In this document: in pieces, positions 15,059-24,295 of the stretch | Layout of the letters: each line of letters begins with the position of its first letter | How positions within the stretch are numbered: position 1 is the stretch's first letter | Origin: Methanosarcinales archaeon | GTDB taxonomy: Archaea; Halobacteriota; Methanosarcinia; Methanosarcinales; Methanosarcinaceae | Reading direction: 5' to 3' | Assembly: GCA_031260345.1 (NCBI GenBank) | Contig: JAIRKA010000096.1 | Coordinates: 1 to 41,470 of the forward strand | Length of the DNA stretch: 41,470 bases | Notes under the pieces: model-generated | What the model was told of the DNA's origin: nothing | Database searches by the model: none | Seen by the model: only the letters and a program-made list of their open reading frames with translations | Position numbers and translations under genes: made by a program

Positions 15059-16657
15059 ATGGAAAACATATCGGTTTATACGGTTGAAAAATCCGAAATC
15101 AGGATTCTCCATACGGGGGACACGCATCTCGGTTCGCGCCAATATCACAGCGATGTCCGCCGCCGTGACTTTTTTGACTCCTTTGATCAAGTTATACGAG
15201 ACGCGATCGAAAACGAAATGGATGCCGTCATTCATACAGGAGATTTATTTGACAGCCGCAATCCGACGATTGAAGATTTAATTGACACGATTGCCATTTT
15301 AACGCGGCTGAAAAAAGCCGGTATCCCGTTTTTGGGAATTGTCGGAAACCACGAAATTAAACAAAACACGCAATGGCTGGACATTTTTCAAACGATGGGA
15401 CTTGCAAAAAGGCTCGGAGGGTGTCCCGTCATTGTTGAGGGAAAAAGTTCTCAAATCCGCTTTTACGGAATCGACAATCTTTCCGGCCCGCGCCTTGCGG
15501 CTTTTGATTTTTCGATATTTGAAACAGACCCGAAATGCGGCGGCGACGGCAAGAAAATCTATAATGTGCTGATGCTTCATCAGCTTCTTGAGCCCGTTTT
15601 GACCGGGCAGCCGCTTTCATGCGATGATTTCACCTGTTCCATTCCGATTCAGTTTGATGCCGTTTTGCTCGGCGATAACCACAAATACGAATGTATCAAG
15701 CACAACGGCTCTTGGCTGACCTATGCGGGCAGCACAGAGCGATGCAGCGCCGCCGAAGTCGAGCCGCGCGCATACAATATTCTCACTTTCGACGAAACGG
15801 AAATTTCAATTACACGGCGGACGATTCCGACACGTGATTTTGTCACGATCAAAGTTGAAAGCGATGAGCAAGGCGAAATCAAAATCGAGGAAATTTATTC
15901 TAAAATTGATTCCTATTCCGAAAAAATAAATGGAGCTGTTGTTTTCGTTGAATTTTCCGGTATTAAAAAAACTTTGATTCCGATCAGCGAAATTGAAGAG
16001 TACGTCAAAAATAAAGGCGCTGTCGTTGCCCGTGTCGGCGACAAAAGAGATTTGGAAAAAGACAATTCCGATACAGTCAGGCAAATCATTTTCAGAGACC
16101 CCGATGAAGTGGTGGCGCAGGAGTTGAGGCGGCTGAATTTAACGGAAGCGGGCCTGATGCTGGACAGCATTATTCGAGATACAGATACGTCAAAAACAAA
16201 TGTGTCGGACGTTTCCGAAACTCAATTGAAAGACTATTTAGACAGCCGTGAGTTTAAAGAAGAATACAGGCGCGGCAGCATTTACCTGTACGATGCGGAT
16301 TTCGAACCGGATGAAGAGGGAATAGCCGTTGCGGCAGAAGTTGATATTGTGATTGAAGTCGATGTTATGATTGAAACCGATATTGAAATTAATGCCGCGG
16401 ATACTATTGAAATGATTAAACATATTCGGCATGCACAAGAACGGATGGCTGAAGACGCGCCTCAGGTTTACAAAGAAGGTCTTTTCAAAGAAGAAATTCC
16501 GATATCTCAAATATTTGATGAACTGAAAGCGGAAGAGGCAGAGGCTGTTTTTACCAATCCTTTGAGAAAAGAGAAAGAGCCTGAAAAAGCGAAGCCTCAC
16601 AGTAAGCCGCGCCAGTACACACTTGGCGATCTATTCGGCAAGGGGGGGGAAGAATGA
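15059..16657 (+). CDS. mre11: DNA double-strand break repair nuclease Mre11
   Basis: A 532-residue Mre11: the Mn-dependent exonuclease/endonuclease of the Mre11-Rad50 complex. Metal-binding phosphodiesterase motifs are in order: LHTGDTHLGSRQY (about 18-30), IHTGDLFDSRNPT (about 59-71), GIVGNHEIKQ (about 96-105), NVLMLHQLLEP and LLGDNHKYE. The long C-terminal part (after about residue 280) includes an acidic segment with three 18-bp in-frame repeats at 16340-16393, then a Lys/Glu-rich tail ending in YTLGDLFGKGG, the probable Rad50-binding region. I chose ATG 15059 because TTTGAGG lies just upstream; a frame from 15023 only adds a hydrophobic stretch. The stop overlaps the rad50 start (ATGA). 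Confidence 0.93.
   Translation: MENISVYTVEKSEIRILHTGDTHLGSRQYHSDVRRRDFFDSFDQVIRDAIENEMDAVIHTGDLFDSRNPTIEDLIDTIAILTRLKKAGIPFLGIVGNHEIKQNTQWLDIFQTMGLAKRLGGCPVIVEGKSSQIRFYGIDNLSGPRLAAFDFSIFETDPKCGGDGKKIYNVLMLHQLLEPVLTGQPLSCDDFTCSIPIQFDAVLLGDNHKYECIKHNGSWLTYAGSTERCSAAEVEPRAYNILTFDETEISITRRTIPTRDFVTIKVESDEQGEIKIEEIYSKIDSYSEKINGAVVFVEFSGIKKTLIPISEIEEYVKNKGAVVARVGDKRDLEKDNSDTVRQIIFRDPDEVVAQELRRLNLTEAGLMLDSIIRDTDTSKTNVSDVSETQLKDYLDSREFKEEYRRGSIYLYDADFEPDEEGIAVAAEVDIVIEVDVMIETDIEINAADTIEMIKHIRHAQERMAEDAPQVYKEGLFKEEIPISQIFDELKAEEAEAVFTNPLRKEKEPEKAKPHSKPRQYTLGDLFGKGGEE
16340..16393 (+). repeat. Three 18-bp in-frame tandem repeats in mre11
   Basis: GTTGATATTGTGATTGAA, GTCGATGTTATGATTGAA and ACCGATATTGAAATTAAT encode alternating acidic and hydrophobic residues (VDIVIE, VDVMIE, TDIEIN). 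Phase is kept. This is probably a linker expansion between the Mre11 cap region and the C-terminal Rad50-binding segment. Confidence 0.6.
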
Positions 16658-19600
16658 AGTTTAAACATCTGCATGTTGAAAACATTCGCAGTTATCAAAT
16701 GCTTGATTTAGATTTCTCCGACGGCGTGACCGTCATTTCAGGCGTCAACGGCAGCGGCAAATCAAGCATCCTTGAAGCTTGCTTTATGGGCATTTTCGGT
16801 GGCGAGGTGCTGAAAGAAACAGCGCTTCAAATTTCGGACATGATTCGAAAAGACAGCTCAAAAGCCTGCATTATTTTAGATTTTGAACACGCGGGCGATG
16901 ATTATCAAATCGAGCAGCAATACCGCGTGACTAAGGCCGGCGGCGCGAGTAATTCAAAATCCATTCTCAAAAAGAACGGTGAAATCATTGCCGAGCAATC
17001 GAAAAACACATATGACGCGATTCAAAAATTGCTGAATATGGATGAAAAAAATTTCCAAAATTGCGCTTACATCAGGCAGGGCGATGTCGATGCGCTCATT
17101 AACGCAAAACCCAAAGACCGCCAGCAGATGATCGACGATTTGCTTCGCCTCGGAAAGCTGGAGGAATACCGCGAGCGTGCGCACAATTCCAAAACAGCTG
17201 TCTCAAGAGTTTTGAGGTCGGAAAACGAGATACAAAAATCCGTACAGGAAAAAATCGTTCAGCTGAAAGCCAAAAATTTGCATGATGAGTTCAACCGCCG
17301 TCGGGAAGCGATTGAAAAAATCAAGGCGGCCACCGCAAAGAAGAATGAAGAAAAAGAGACGCTTTCAAGAGAATTAACGCTTCTCGATGCTCAAATCAAA
17401 GAAATCGAGAAAGATAAAGCGGAAATTGAAACGCTGAAAAAAGAGGCTGCTGACTTGGGACGTCAATGCGATACTGAAATTTTAAAACGTGAAACCTCAC
17501 TTCGGGAGATTTTGAATTCCGAAAAAGAGTTGACAGAAAATCACCGCGCTTCCGGGCAATTGCGTTCGGAAATCAACGGTTTTAAAAATCGCGGTGAATC
17601 AGCCGTTTTGGATTCGTCTTTTCCGCCTCTTCGAATCAACGACGATGACAGCAATATTGAATCTGTTTTAATGACCGTAAGTCAAGAAGAAAGCCGCGCT
17701 CTTGAAGCGAAGCATGCCGTTTCCAAAGAAACCGAAGTCATCGGTGTCCGCAAAAGCGCTGTCGAGAAAGAGATTCAGAAAAAAGAAGGTGAGCTTTCCG
17801 AGATTAAAAAAAGTTTGAATGAATTGAAAAGTCATATTGAAAAGCAAATTTCTGCCGTCTCCAAGGCAAATGCCGCAGTTGCCGGCGGGCTCTCCAATGC
17901 TGAAACTGAAAAAGCGGCGTTTTTGAAATTGTTTGATGAATTGTATGCCGCGCTTCAAAACGATTCAAAATCCCATCCCGCCGAAAACGAACTCGGTGCC
18001 GCTTCTGAAAAATGCATTTCAGGAATTTGCGATATTTCTTTTTATTCCAACGTCATCAAAATCGAAGATATGCCAAAGCCGTCTGATGAGGAATCTTGGA
18101 AACAAATGATTGCGGATATCGAAGCGCTTGAAGAATATACTTTTGAGAGAATCCGAGGCACGGAAACTCGATTAACGGAAGAGGAGAAGAAAAAAGCGCT
18201 GATCAAGGGTGAATTGGACGAAAAGGAAAAAAGCATCGAGGAGACAAATAAGGACATTCGCCGTTTAGATGAAGAAAAGGAAAAAACGCTGCTTGATTTG
18301 AAAAATGAGTCCGCCGAATTTGAGAAAAAGAAAAAGCTTGTTTCAGATTATACCGCGCTTCTTGAAATGCAGAACTCAAAACGCCGTGAAAAATTGAAAG
18401 CCGCTGTCGCTTTAAAAGAAACCGTGCCGCCATCGCGCTATCAATTAAATGATATTTTGCCAAATGATATCACCGATGCTTATGACCATTTAACGGCCCA
18501 GAAAGAAGCGTTTGCAGCGGAAAGTGCTGCCTTGGTGTCGCGTGATAAAGAAATTCAAAAAGCTGTTTCAAAGAAGGAAGAGCTTTTGAAAGCCGGCAAA
18601 TGTCCGACATGCGGTCAAGTTATTTCAGCGGATGCTGCGCATCCTGAACACGGGGCCGATGAAGAAACCAAACAGCGTGAAGAAATCGCTGCGTGTCTTA
18701 AGGAACTCTTTAAGCTCAAAACCGAAACCGAATCGCAGATAGCTGTTTTGAAAGAAATTTCTCAAATTGACCAGCAAATAGAAGAAATTAAAGCGAAGAT
18801 AGAAACATCTCGGGCTGAAGAAAAAGGAAAGGCGGAAATGATTGAAAAGTTCCGCGAGGATTTGGAAGACACTGAGAAACAAAAAACGGCATTAAACGCG
18901 AGAAAACTCGAACATGCTGTTTTTTGTGAAGCGCGCGGAAAGGATTTGGCAAAAACGGATGAGCGTTTAAAAGAGCTTCAAGCAGAAAACGATAAGCGAA
19001 GAGAGAAGTCAGATCTGTTGTCTGACCGCGAAAAAAGTTTTTCAGAAGCTGTCAATTCAATTTTATTCGGATACAAAACACTTGAAGCTGAAGAAAAAAT
19101 GAATGCTGAGTCCAAAAAGCGTCTCAAAGAGGTTGAAAAGCAAAAAGAAGATGCCGAAAAGAATTTAACGGATTTGAGAGCGGATGAGAGTAAAATCAAT
19201 GCCGAAATGATTCGAATGGGAGCGAATGAAGAACAGGCGAATAAAATTTATGCTTTGACTGTCAGTGTTCGCGTTCAAATTGAACAGCTGGATGATTTCA
19301 GAAACGATAAAGAAAAGCTGAAAGCTGTTTTGGACGGGCGTAAAACAACAATGGCGGCGCAAGACAAAACAATTGATAATTACAAGAAACAGATTTCCGA
19401 AAAGGAAGTTAAAATCAATGAACTGTCTGAGAAAAACAAAGCTGCATTTGACGGCAGTGGCGGTGTCTCCATCGCTGATCGCGCCGCAGATCGAAAACAG
19501 CAGCTTACATCTCAAATTCAAGCTGCTGCGCAGTCTGTTGCCGAGTGGGACGCCAATAAAATGAAAGTTTTGGAAGAGACGGGACGCATTCGAAGTGAAA

Positions 19601-20181
19601 TTTCTATGCTTTCCGGTTACGAAAAAGAATCCGAGATTCTTCGAAACAAGCTTCTCTTTTTGTCTTTTGTATCGGAAGACGTTTCTGTTTTGGAAGAGAT
19701 GTATCTGCGCATCCGAGCGGATTTGCGGTCAAAAAATATTGAGGCGCTTGATCAGCTTCTCAATGAAATGTTTGATTTCATCTATTCCAACAACGCTTAT
19801 TCACATCTGGAGCTTGACAGCGATTACAACTTAAAGGTTCACGAAAAGGACGGGTCTGTATTGGAGCCCAAACAGCTCAGCGGCGGTGAGCGCGCGATTT
19901 TCAATCTGGCGCTTCGCTGCGCGATTTATCGCCTTCTTTCTCTCGGCTTCGGTGAAAACCGTGCGGAAAAAGCGTCACTCCCGCCGCTCATTTTCGACGA
20001 GCCGACCGTCTTTTTAGACAGCGGACATGTCCGCCAGCTGATTAAATTGATTGAACACATGCGCGGAGACGGCGTCGGACAGATTATTGTTGTTTCACAT
20101 GATGAATCGCTGATTGATTCAGCTGACGTGAACTTTAAGATTGAAAAGAATCCGCAGACGAATGCGTCTTCAGTTCTTTGA
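16654..20181 (+). CDS. rad50: DNA double-strand break repair ATPase Rad50
   Basis: A 1175-residue SMC-like ATPase. Walker A GVNGSGKSS is at residues 30-38, followed by the Q-loop segment NCAYIRQGDVDALI. Long coiled coils run from about 175 to 640 and 670 to 1010, split by the zinc hook CPTCGQ (Cys650, Cys653) that joins two molecules. The C-terminal half has the ABC signature LSGGERAIFNLALR (from about 1075), Walker B PPLIFDEPTVFLD (Asp near 1115) and the H-loop VVSHDE. The length is long for archaeal Rad50, which is usually about 880-1070 residues, and the coiled coil accounts for it. It overlaps mre11 by four bases and ends just before a GC-rich repeat. Confidence 0.95.
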   Translation: MKFKHLHVENIRSYQMLDLDFSDGVTVISGVNGSGKSSILEACFMGIFGGEVLKETALQISDMIRKDSSKACIILDFEHAGDDYQIEQQYRVTKAGGASNSKSILKKNGEIIAEQSKNTYDAIQKLLNMDEKNFQNCAYIRQGDVDALINAKPKDRQQMIDDLLRLGKLEEYRERAHNSKTAVSRVLRSENEIQKSVQEKIVQLKAKNLHDEFNRRREAIEKIKAATAKKNEEKETLSRELTLLDAQIKEIEKDKAEIETLKKEAADLGRQCDTEILKRETSLREILNSEKELTENHRASGQLRSEINGFKNRGESAVLDSSFPPLRINDDDSNIESVLMTVSQEESRALEAKHAVSKETEVIGVRKSAVEKEIQKKEGELSEIKKSLNELKSHIEKQISAVSKANAAVAGGLSNAETEKAAFLKLFDELYAALQNDSKSHPAENELGAASEKCISGICDISFYSNVIKIEDMPKPSDEESWKQMIADIEALEEYTFERIRGTETRLTEEEKKKALIKGELDEKEKSIEETNKDIRRLDEEKEKTLLDLKNESAEFEKKKKLVSDYTALLEMQNSKRREKLKAAVALKETVPPSRYQLNDILPNDITDAYDHLTAQKEAFAAESAALVSRDKEIQKAVSKKEELLKAGKCPTCGQVISADAAHPEHGADEETKQREEIAACLKELFKLKTETESQIAVLKEISQIDQQIEEIKAKIETSRAEEKGKAEMIEKFREDLEDTEKQKTALNARKLEHAVFCEARGKDLAKTDERLKELQAENDKRREKSDLLSDREKSFSEAVNSILFGYKTLEAEEKMNAESKKRLKEVEKQKEDAEKNLTDLRADESKINAEMIRMGANEEQANKIYALTVSVRVQIEQLDDFRNDKEKLKAVLDGRKTTMAAQDKTIDNYKKQISEKEVKINELSEKNKAAFDGSGGVSIADRAADRKQQLTSQIQAAAQSVAEWDANKMKVLEETGRIRSEISMLSGYEKESEILRNKLLFLSFVSEDVSVLEEMYLRIRADLRSKNIEALDQLLNEMFDFIYSNNAYSHLELDSDYNLKVHEKDGSVLEPKQLSGGERAIFNLALRCAIYRLLSLGFGENRAEKASLPPLIFDEPTVFLDSGHVRQLIKLIEHMRGDGVGQIIVVSHDESLIDSADVNFKIEKNPQTNASSVL

Positions 20182-20509
20182 AAAAAAATTTGCTCGCTTC
20201 GCTCACAAATTTTCATGCAGGGGGAGGGCGATGTTTGTGAAACGCTTCGCGTTTTATGGCTTCGCCGGTTTGCTCTTGGAGAGAGCAGGCGAATGCCGAT
20301 TGGAAAACAGTTCGAGTTTGCAACGAGAGGACGTTTTAAGTTTGCAGTGGGAATGGAATTCATTGAAAAGCCGCTGCGCGATTTTCGGTTTCCCAGCGGC
20401 GCGAAGCGGCGAGCCGGCTACGCCGCGTGCGGGCTGCTCCGCTTTTCACTCAAATGTCAAAAATGCGTCACGCTTTCATTCAAAAAACAAAAGGAAAAAA
20501 CGGATTAGA
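20182..20509 (+). repeat. GC-rich intergenic repeat after rad50
   Basis: This 328-bp gap between rad50 and the convergent permease gene has no credible gene. 20211-20233 matches 7041-7064. The following AAACGC-TTC-GCGTTT hairpin (20240-20254) sits where the 7025-7160 copy has a different, longer hairpin. 20397-20416 (CGGCGCGAAGCGGCGAGCCG) recurs at 2765-2784 and, inverted, at 31972-31991 with one change. Confidence 0.55.
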
Positions 20510-21358
20510 TTACTCAAAATCGGCATCGACATTTTTTCTTTGAACTTTCTTCCAAACTTCACTGATGCCGACAACAAGCAAGTAAACAGCGCTCATCACT
20601 AAAATAATCGTAGCGCCTGACGGCAAGTCAAACTGATAGGACAAAGCGAGACCGGTTAAACTTAAAACGGCACCGATAATGCTTGAATAGACCATCATGA
20701 CTTTCATGTTATGTGAAAATTTGCGGCTGATGGATGCCGGAATTGCGAGCATCGCGATAATTAAAATGATGCCGACAACTTTAATCATGGCGACCGTTGC
20801 AAGCGCGAGCAGGCAGAGAAGCAGCAGATAAATTTTATCCGATGAAACGCCGACGACGCGGGTATATTCTTCATCGAAGCACATGGAAAGGAATTCTTTG
20901 TAGAAGAGAGCGACAACGATTAAAATGATGACGGCAATTGCTGCCATGAGCCAAATATCGGAAGCCGGAACGGTTAAGATGTTTCCAAACAAATATGTCA
21001 TCAAATCGGGCGCGAACCCGGGGGTCAGGTAAATGAGAATGACACCGACCGCAACGCCGAGGGACCACAAAATCCCGATGGCGGAGTCTTCGGACACTTT
21101 TGTTTTTTTGCTCAAAAAACCGAGCGCTGCCGCCGACAAAATACTGAACGGCAAAAGTCCGATCAGCGGATTCAGGCCCAGAAAAAAGCTGAGGCCGATG
21201 CCGCCGAAGCAAGCGTGAGAAATGCCGCCGGCAATAAAAACCATTTTTTTGGTGACAACGTAAACGCCGATGACGCCGCAGGCAATGGAAGTCAAAATCG
21301 TTGCAAGAATCGCCCGCTGAATAAATGTGTATTGAAGAGCATCTAAAATGTCCAGCAT
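20510..21358 (-). CDS. Metal ABC transporter permease (ZnuB/MntB family)
   Basis: A 282-residue ABC-3 family permease with about eight membrane spans. It begins MLDILDALQYTFIQRAILATI and contains GVYVVTKKMVFIAGGISHACFGG, the conserved loop of Zn/Mn permeases, then SEDSAIGILWSLGVAVG and the C-terminal LALSYQFDLPSGATIIL. It forms the membrane channel with the ATPase and the His-rich binding protein encoded upstream. I chose ATG 21358: it overlaps the ATPase stop as TAATG, which indicates translational coupling. The ORF extends seven codons further upstream but that would lie inside the ATPase gene. Confidence 0.9.
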   Translation of the reverse strand: MLDILDALQYTFIQRAILATILTSIACGVIGVYVVTKKMVFIAGGISHACFGGIGLSFFLGLNPLIGLLPFSILSAAALGFLSKKTKVSEDSAIGILWSLGVAVGVILIYLTPGFAPDLMTYLFGNILTVPASDIWLMAAIAVIILIVVALFYKEFLSMCFDEEYTRVVGVSSDKIYLLLLCLLALATVAMIKVVGIILIIAMLAIPASISRKFSHNMKVMMVYSSIIGAVLSLTGLALSYQFDLPSGATIILVMSAVYLLVVGISEVWKKVQRKNVDADFE

Positions 21359-22284
21359 TATTTCGCCTCCTCTGTACAATCTGACTGGTCAGCGGCTTCA
21401 GGCTTGGGGTTACATGACGAGCCCGATAAAGAATCTGATAAAACATCTGACAGAATGATTGGAGCAGTGACACAGCCGCAAGTACTTCCGTCTGCGCCGT
21501 GCGCGTAAGAATGCGTTTCTAAAACACGGTGAGGCACGCCGTGAGTGACCAAATCAACCGAACAGCCATAGGCGGCAATGAAATTTTCGCGTGACATTTT
21601 TTTGCTGTCATGGAAAAAGAGGCGGCGGTTCATGCAAGCGATTTTATCCATATGCGCGGAAACCGCGCCGATATCATGGCTGATGACGATAATTGCCATT
21701 TCCTTTTTGAGTTCATCTAAAATGCGGTACAACTCATCCTGCATGAATGTGTCTAAACCGGTATTCGGCTCGTCCATGAGCAAAAATTTCGGGTCGTTTG
21801 AAAGCGCGCGCGCGATGAAAACACGCTGGCGCTGACCGCCGGAAAGTTCACCGATTTGAGAGTTTTTATAATCTGTCATGCCGACAGTTTCAAGCGCGCG
21901 CATGGCTGCCTCTTTATCGGCTTTTGAGTAGCGGCGGAATAAGCCGGCACGTTTCAGACGTCCCGTTAAAACAACTTCAAGAACGCTGATCGGGAAATCA
22001 TAATCAAATTTGCTGTACTGGGGAACATAGCCGATATACGCCCTCGCTTTTTCGGGCGGCAGGCCGAAGACGGAAATGTCGCCTTTTGAAATCGGGATTA
22101 AACCGAGAACCGCTTTCAAAAGGGTCGTTTTTCCGCCGCCGTTCGGACCGATAATTCCGAGAATTTCGCCGGGGCCGCCGATTCGCAGAGAGACATCTTC
22201 AAGAACGGTATGCGAATCATATCGAACCCAAAGGTGCTTCACGTCTAAAACGGGCGCGTTCGAATCAAATTCTTTTGCATGCAT
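21358..22284 (-). CDS. Metal ABC transporter ATP-binding protein
   Basis: A 308-residue ABC ATPase. Walker A is GPNGGGKTTLLKAV (about residues 46-59), the signature is LSGGQRQRVFIARAL, Walker B LLMDEPNTGLD and the H-loop IVISHDIGAVS. The core is like ZnuC/MntA. After about residue 240 there is an extra C-terminal tail of roughly 65 residues containing His and Cys (THGVPHRVLETHSYAHG, STCGCVT, SSCNPKPE, DCTEEAK), which might bind metal and sense it in the cytoplasm. I chose ATG 22284, preceded by GGTGAATTC; a frame from 22371 would overlap the binding-protein gene. It lies between the binding protein (52-bp gap) and the permease (1-base overlap). Confidence 0.9.
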   Translation of the reverse strand: MHAKEFDSNAPVLDVKHLWVRYDSHTVLEDVSLRIGGPGEILGIIGPNGGGKTTLLKAVLGLIPISKGDISVFGLPPEKARAYIGYVPQYSKFDYDFPISVLEVVLTGRLKRAGLFRRYSKADKEAAMRALETVGMTDYKNSQIGELSGGQRQRVFIARALSNDPKFLLMDEPNTGLDTFMQDELYRILDELKKEMAIIVISHDIGAVSAHMDKIACMNRRLFFHDSKKMSRENFIAAYGCSVDLVTHGVPHRVLETHSYAHGADGSTCGCVTAPIILSDVLSDSLSGSSCNPKPEAADQSDCTEEAK

Positions 22285-22336
22285 TATGAATTCACCATCA
22301 TCTATACCGTTATGCTTCCCATATTTTTCAGGTCGA

Positions 22337-23293
22337 TTAAGCCATTTTTTCAGCCAAAACCTGGCCGACATATCTCATGTTTTCGATGTAGTTTTTCGCG
22401 AGCGGGTCAATGACATAAACACTGCCGCCGAATCCTTCGGCAATCGCGGTTGCGCCTGTGACGCTGACTTGTTCCTGAACAAAAATCACGGAGATATTGT
22501 TCTCTTTGGCAATGTTGATGAATCTCACGATGTCTCTTGGAGACGGTTCTTTTCCATCGACTTCAATCGCGATTTGATTCAGGTTGTAATCGCGGGCGAA
22601 ATAGCCCCAAGCCGGATGATAAACCATGAAATTACGGGAACTCATACCGGAAAGCATATCCGTCAACTCGGCATCGAGCGATTCAAGTTCGGCAATATAC
22701 GCGTCAGCGTTCGCTCTGTAATAAGATGCGTTGGCGGGGTCAACTGCCGCGAGTCCTCTGTAAGTGTTTTCAACCATGACGATTGCGCATCTCGGAGATG
22801 TCCAAATGTGCGGGTCTGCAGATCGGCCGCTTCCGATAAGTGTAATGCCTTCGGATGAGTTGATAACGGTCATATTCGGATTGAGCTGCGTGAATGTTCT
22901 CATGTGGTTTCTTTCAAACGGTTCGCCCGATCCGAGCTGCATGTAAAGCCGAGCCTTGGACAAGTCTTCCAATTGGCGCGGGGACGGATCAAAATTGTGG
23001 CCGGCGCCCGGCGGAATCATGGAAATGGCAATGACTCTGCTGCCGCCGACTTTTTCAATAAATTCAGTTTGCGGGATGACGCTTGCAGCAACCAATATTT
23101 TGCTGCCGTTTAAAACAGAATCGATGGACTCATCGTCAAGCGGATCATAAGCGGCATTCGGGTCGCCGTGATCATGGTCACTGCAATCATCATGGTCGTG
23201 ACCAAAGTCAAGACAGCCTGAGAAAGAAACGGCTGCAATTAACAGAACGGCAATCGCTGCCGTCAGAATAAAGCTTGATTTTTTGATTTTCAT
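22337..23293 (-). CDS. Metal-binding lipoprotein of the ABC importer (ZnuA-like)
   Basis: A 318-residue extracellular solute-binding protein of the cluster 9 (Zn/Mn) family. It has an N-terminal hydrophobic signal and a lipobox-like FSGC, then a His/Asp-rich stretch (GHDHDDCSDHDHGD) that could capture metal. Conserved family features are ILVAASVIPQTEFIEKVGG, IPPGAGHNFDPSPRQLEDL (the first metal His), DPHIWTSPRCAIVMVEN (second His), MVYHPAWGYFARDY (third His) and the C-terminal VYVIDPLAKNYIENM. I chose ATG 23293 because AAGGAG lies at a suitable distance; the ATG three codons earlier touches it. First gene of a three-gene operon; a metal-regulator operator lies about 170 bp upstream. Confidence 0.9.
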   Translation of the reverse strand: MKIKKSSFILTAAIAVLLIAAVSFSGCLDFGHDHDDCSDHDHGDPNAAYDPLDDESIDSVLNGSKILVAASVIPQTEFIEKVGGSRVIAISMIPPGAGHNFDPSPRQLEDLSKARLYMQLGSGEPFERNHMRTFTQLNPNMTVINSSEGITLIGSGRSADPHIWTSPRCAIVMVENTYRGLAAVDPANASYYRANADAYIAELESLDAELTDMLSGMSSRNFMVYHPAWGYFARDYNLNQIAIEVDGKEPSPRDIVRFINIAKENNISVIFVQEQVSVTGATAIAEGFGGSVYVIDPLAKNYIENMRYVGQVLAEKMA

Positions 23294-23459
23294 TTTTTGC
23301 ATCTCCTTATTTTGATTTTGAATTTCAGAGTTTTTATTTTTTTGAAAAGTTGAAGCGGTTGAAAGAGAATTCTTAATTTGATGTTTCAGCTTGGTTTAGT
23401 TTGATCCGGTTCTATTTAGCTTGAAAGTGATTCGAACAAACTTGAACAGTGTTTTGAAT

Positions 23460-23476
23460 TTTGGTACTGTGCCAAA
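23460..23476. promoter_or_regulatory. Operator-like palindrome upstream of the metal importer
   Basis: TTTGGTA-CTG-TGCCAAA: 7-bp arms with one base difference from perfect symmetry and a 3-bp spacer. The same half-sites, spacer length and flanking T runs occur at 24100-24116 before the DtxR-type regulator gene. It lies about 167 bp upstream of the binding-protein start. Confidence 0.7.
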
Positions 23477-23571
23477 TTTGTTTTTGAGGTGAGTTGTACT
23501 CTAAAGCAAAGGAAACTGAAAGAGGGGGAGCGAGAAGGGCGCGCAGCCGCATCGGTAAATCGCAAAGGCGA

Positions 23572-24057
23572 TTATTGAAGGTTTATCAGATTCGGGCGGC
23601 TTTCATGAAAGCAAGTATCGTGATTAATTCGGCGCTCCTTGTTTGATTTGGCGCAGGCGGAAACTGTCGGGCAGCCCATTGAAAAACACATTCGATCGAT
23701 TGTTTTTTTTGAAACGAGTGCTTCAATGCGTGATGTCTCGCCGCATGCCTCTTCGGGCGTTAAGCCGTAGTGAGAAAACATCAAACCAAGAATCTGGTGG
23801 CGTTTTAAGCAAAACTCGGCGTACTTTCTGCCAAAAGCCGTTAGTTTAACGCCTCGGTAAGGAATGTGGTCAATATAACCCTCTTCGGCAAGTTCCGCGA
23901 TCAATTTGGTTACTGTTGACGGATCAACTTCAAATTCTTCAGATATTTCAGTCGTCCGTACCGTACCGCTTTTGCCCAGCAGGAATTTCAAATAAGAAAC
24001 CTTGCGCGGGCTCAGCTCAAGGCCAATTATTTCTTCGTTTTTATTGTTTTCAGTCAT
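23572..24057 (-). CDS. DtxR/MntR-family metal-dependent transcriptional regulator
   Basis: A 161-residue regulator. The N-terminal winged helix is SPRKVSYLKFLLGKSGTV with TTEISEEFEVDPSTVTKLI (about residues 15-55), and EEGYIDHIPYRGVKLTAFG is the wing. The dimerisation region has CLKRHQILGLMFSHYGLTPEEACGETSRIE, a DtxR-type metal-site pattern (Glu, Cys, His). The C-terminal tail carries several cysteines and histidines (RMCFSMGCPTVSACAKSN, DTCFHE). It has no SH3-like third domain. I chose ATG 24057; the longer open frame upstream is not protein-like and holds the promoter and operator. It lies 278 bp upstream of, and in the same direction as, the metal importer operon. Confidence 0.85.
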   Translation of the reverse strand: MTENNKNEEIIGLELSPRKVSYLKFLLGKSGTVRTTEISEEFEVDPSTVTKLIAELAEEGYIDHIPYRGVKLTAFGRKYAEFCLKRHQILGLMFSHYGLTPEEACGETSRIEALVSKKTIDRMCFSMGCPTVSACAKSNKERRINHDTCFHESRPNLINLQ

Positions 24058-24076
24058 TAAAATGAAATGGTTTTTT

Positions 24077-24116
24077 GAATTTATAAGTATATCGCTATTT
24101 TTGGTATGATGCCAAA
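24077..24116 (-). promoter_or_regulatory. Promoter and operator-like palindrome of the DtxR-type regulator
   Basis: The palindrome TTTGGTA-TGA-TGCCAAA (24100-24116) is immediately followed, reading on the minus strand, by a TATA-like ATATACTTATAAATTC (about 24077-24092), about 25-35 bp before the start codon. The placement suggests autoregulation, with the bound regulator blocking TBP/TFB assembly. Confidence 0.65.
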
Positions 24117-24295
24117 TTTCAGGTTGAAAACGTAAAAAGAAATGAAAAAACAAAAAACAAAAAGAAATCTTTAAACCGTAAAGAAGGTTAATTCTCTTTT
24201 CATAAATTTCAATGAATAGAAATACGAGAAGTACGAACAGAAATGCAAAGAAAAACAAAGCAAAATCAAAAGTATAAACGAGAGATAGATTATAA

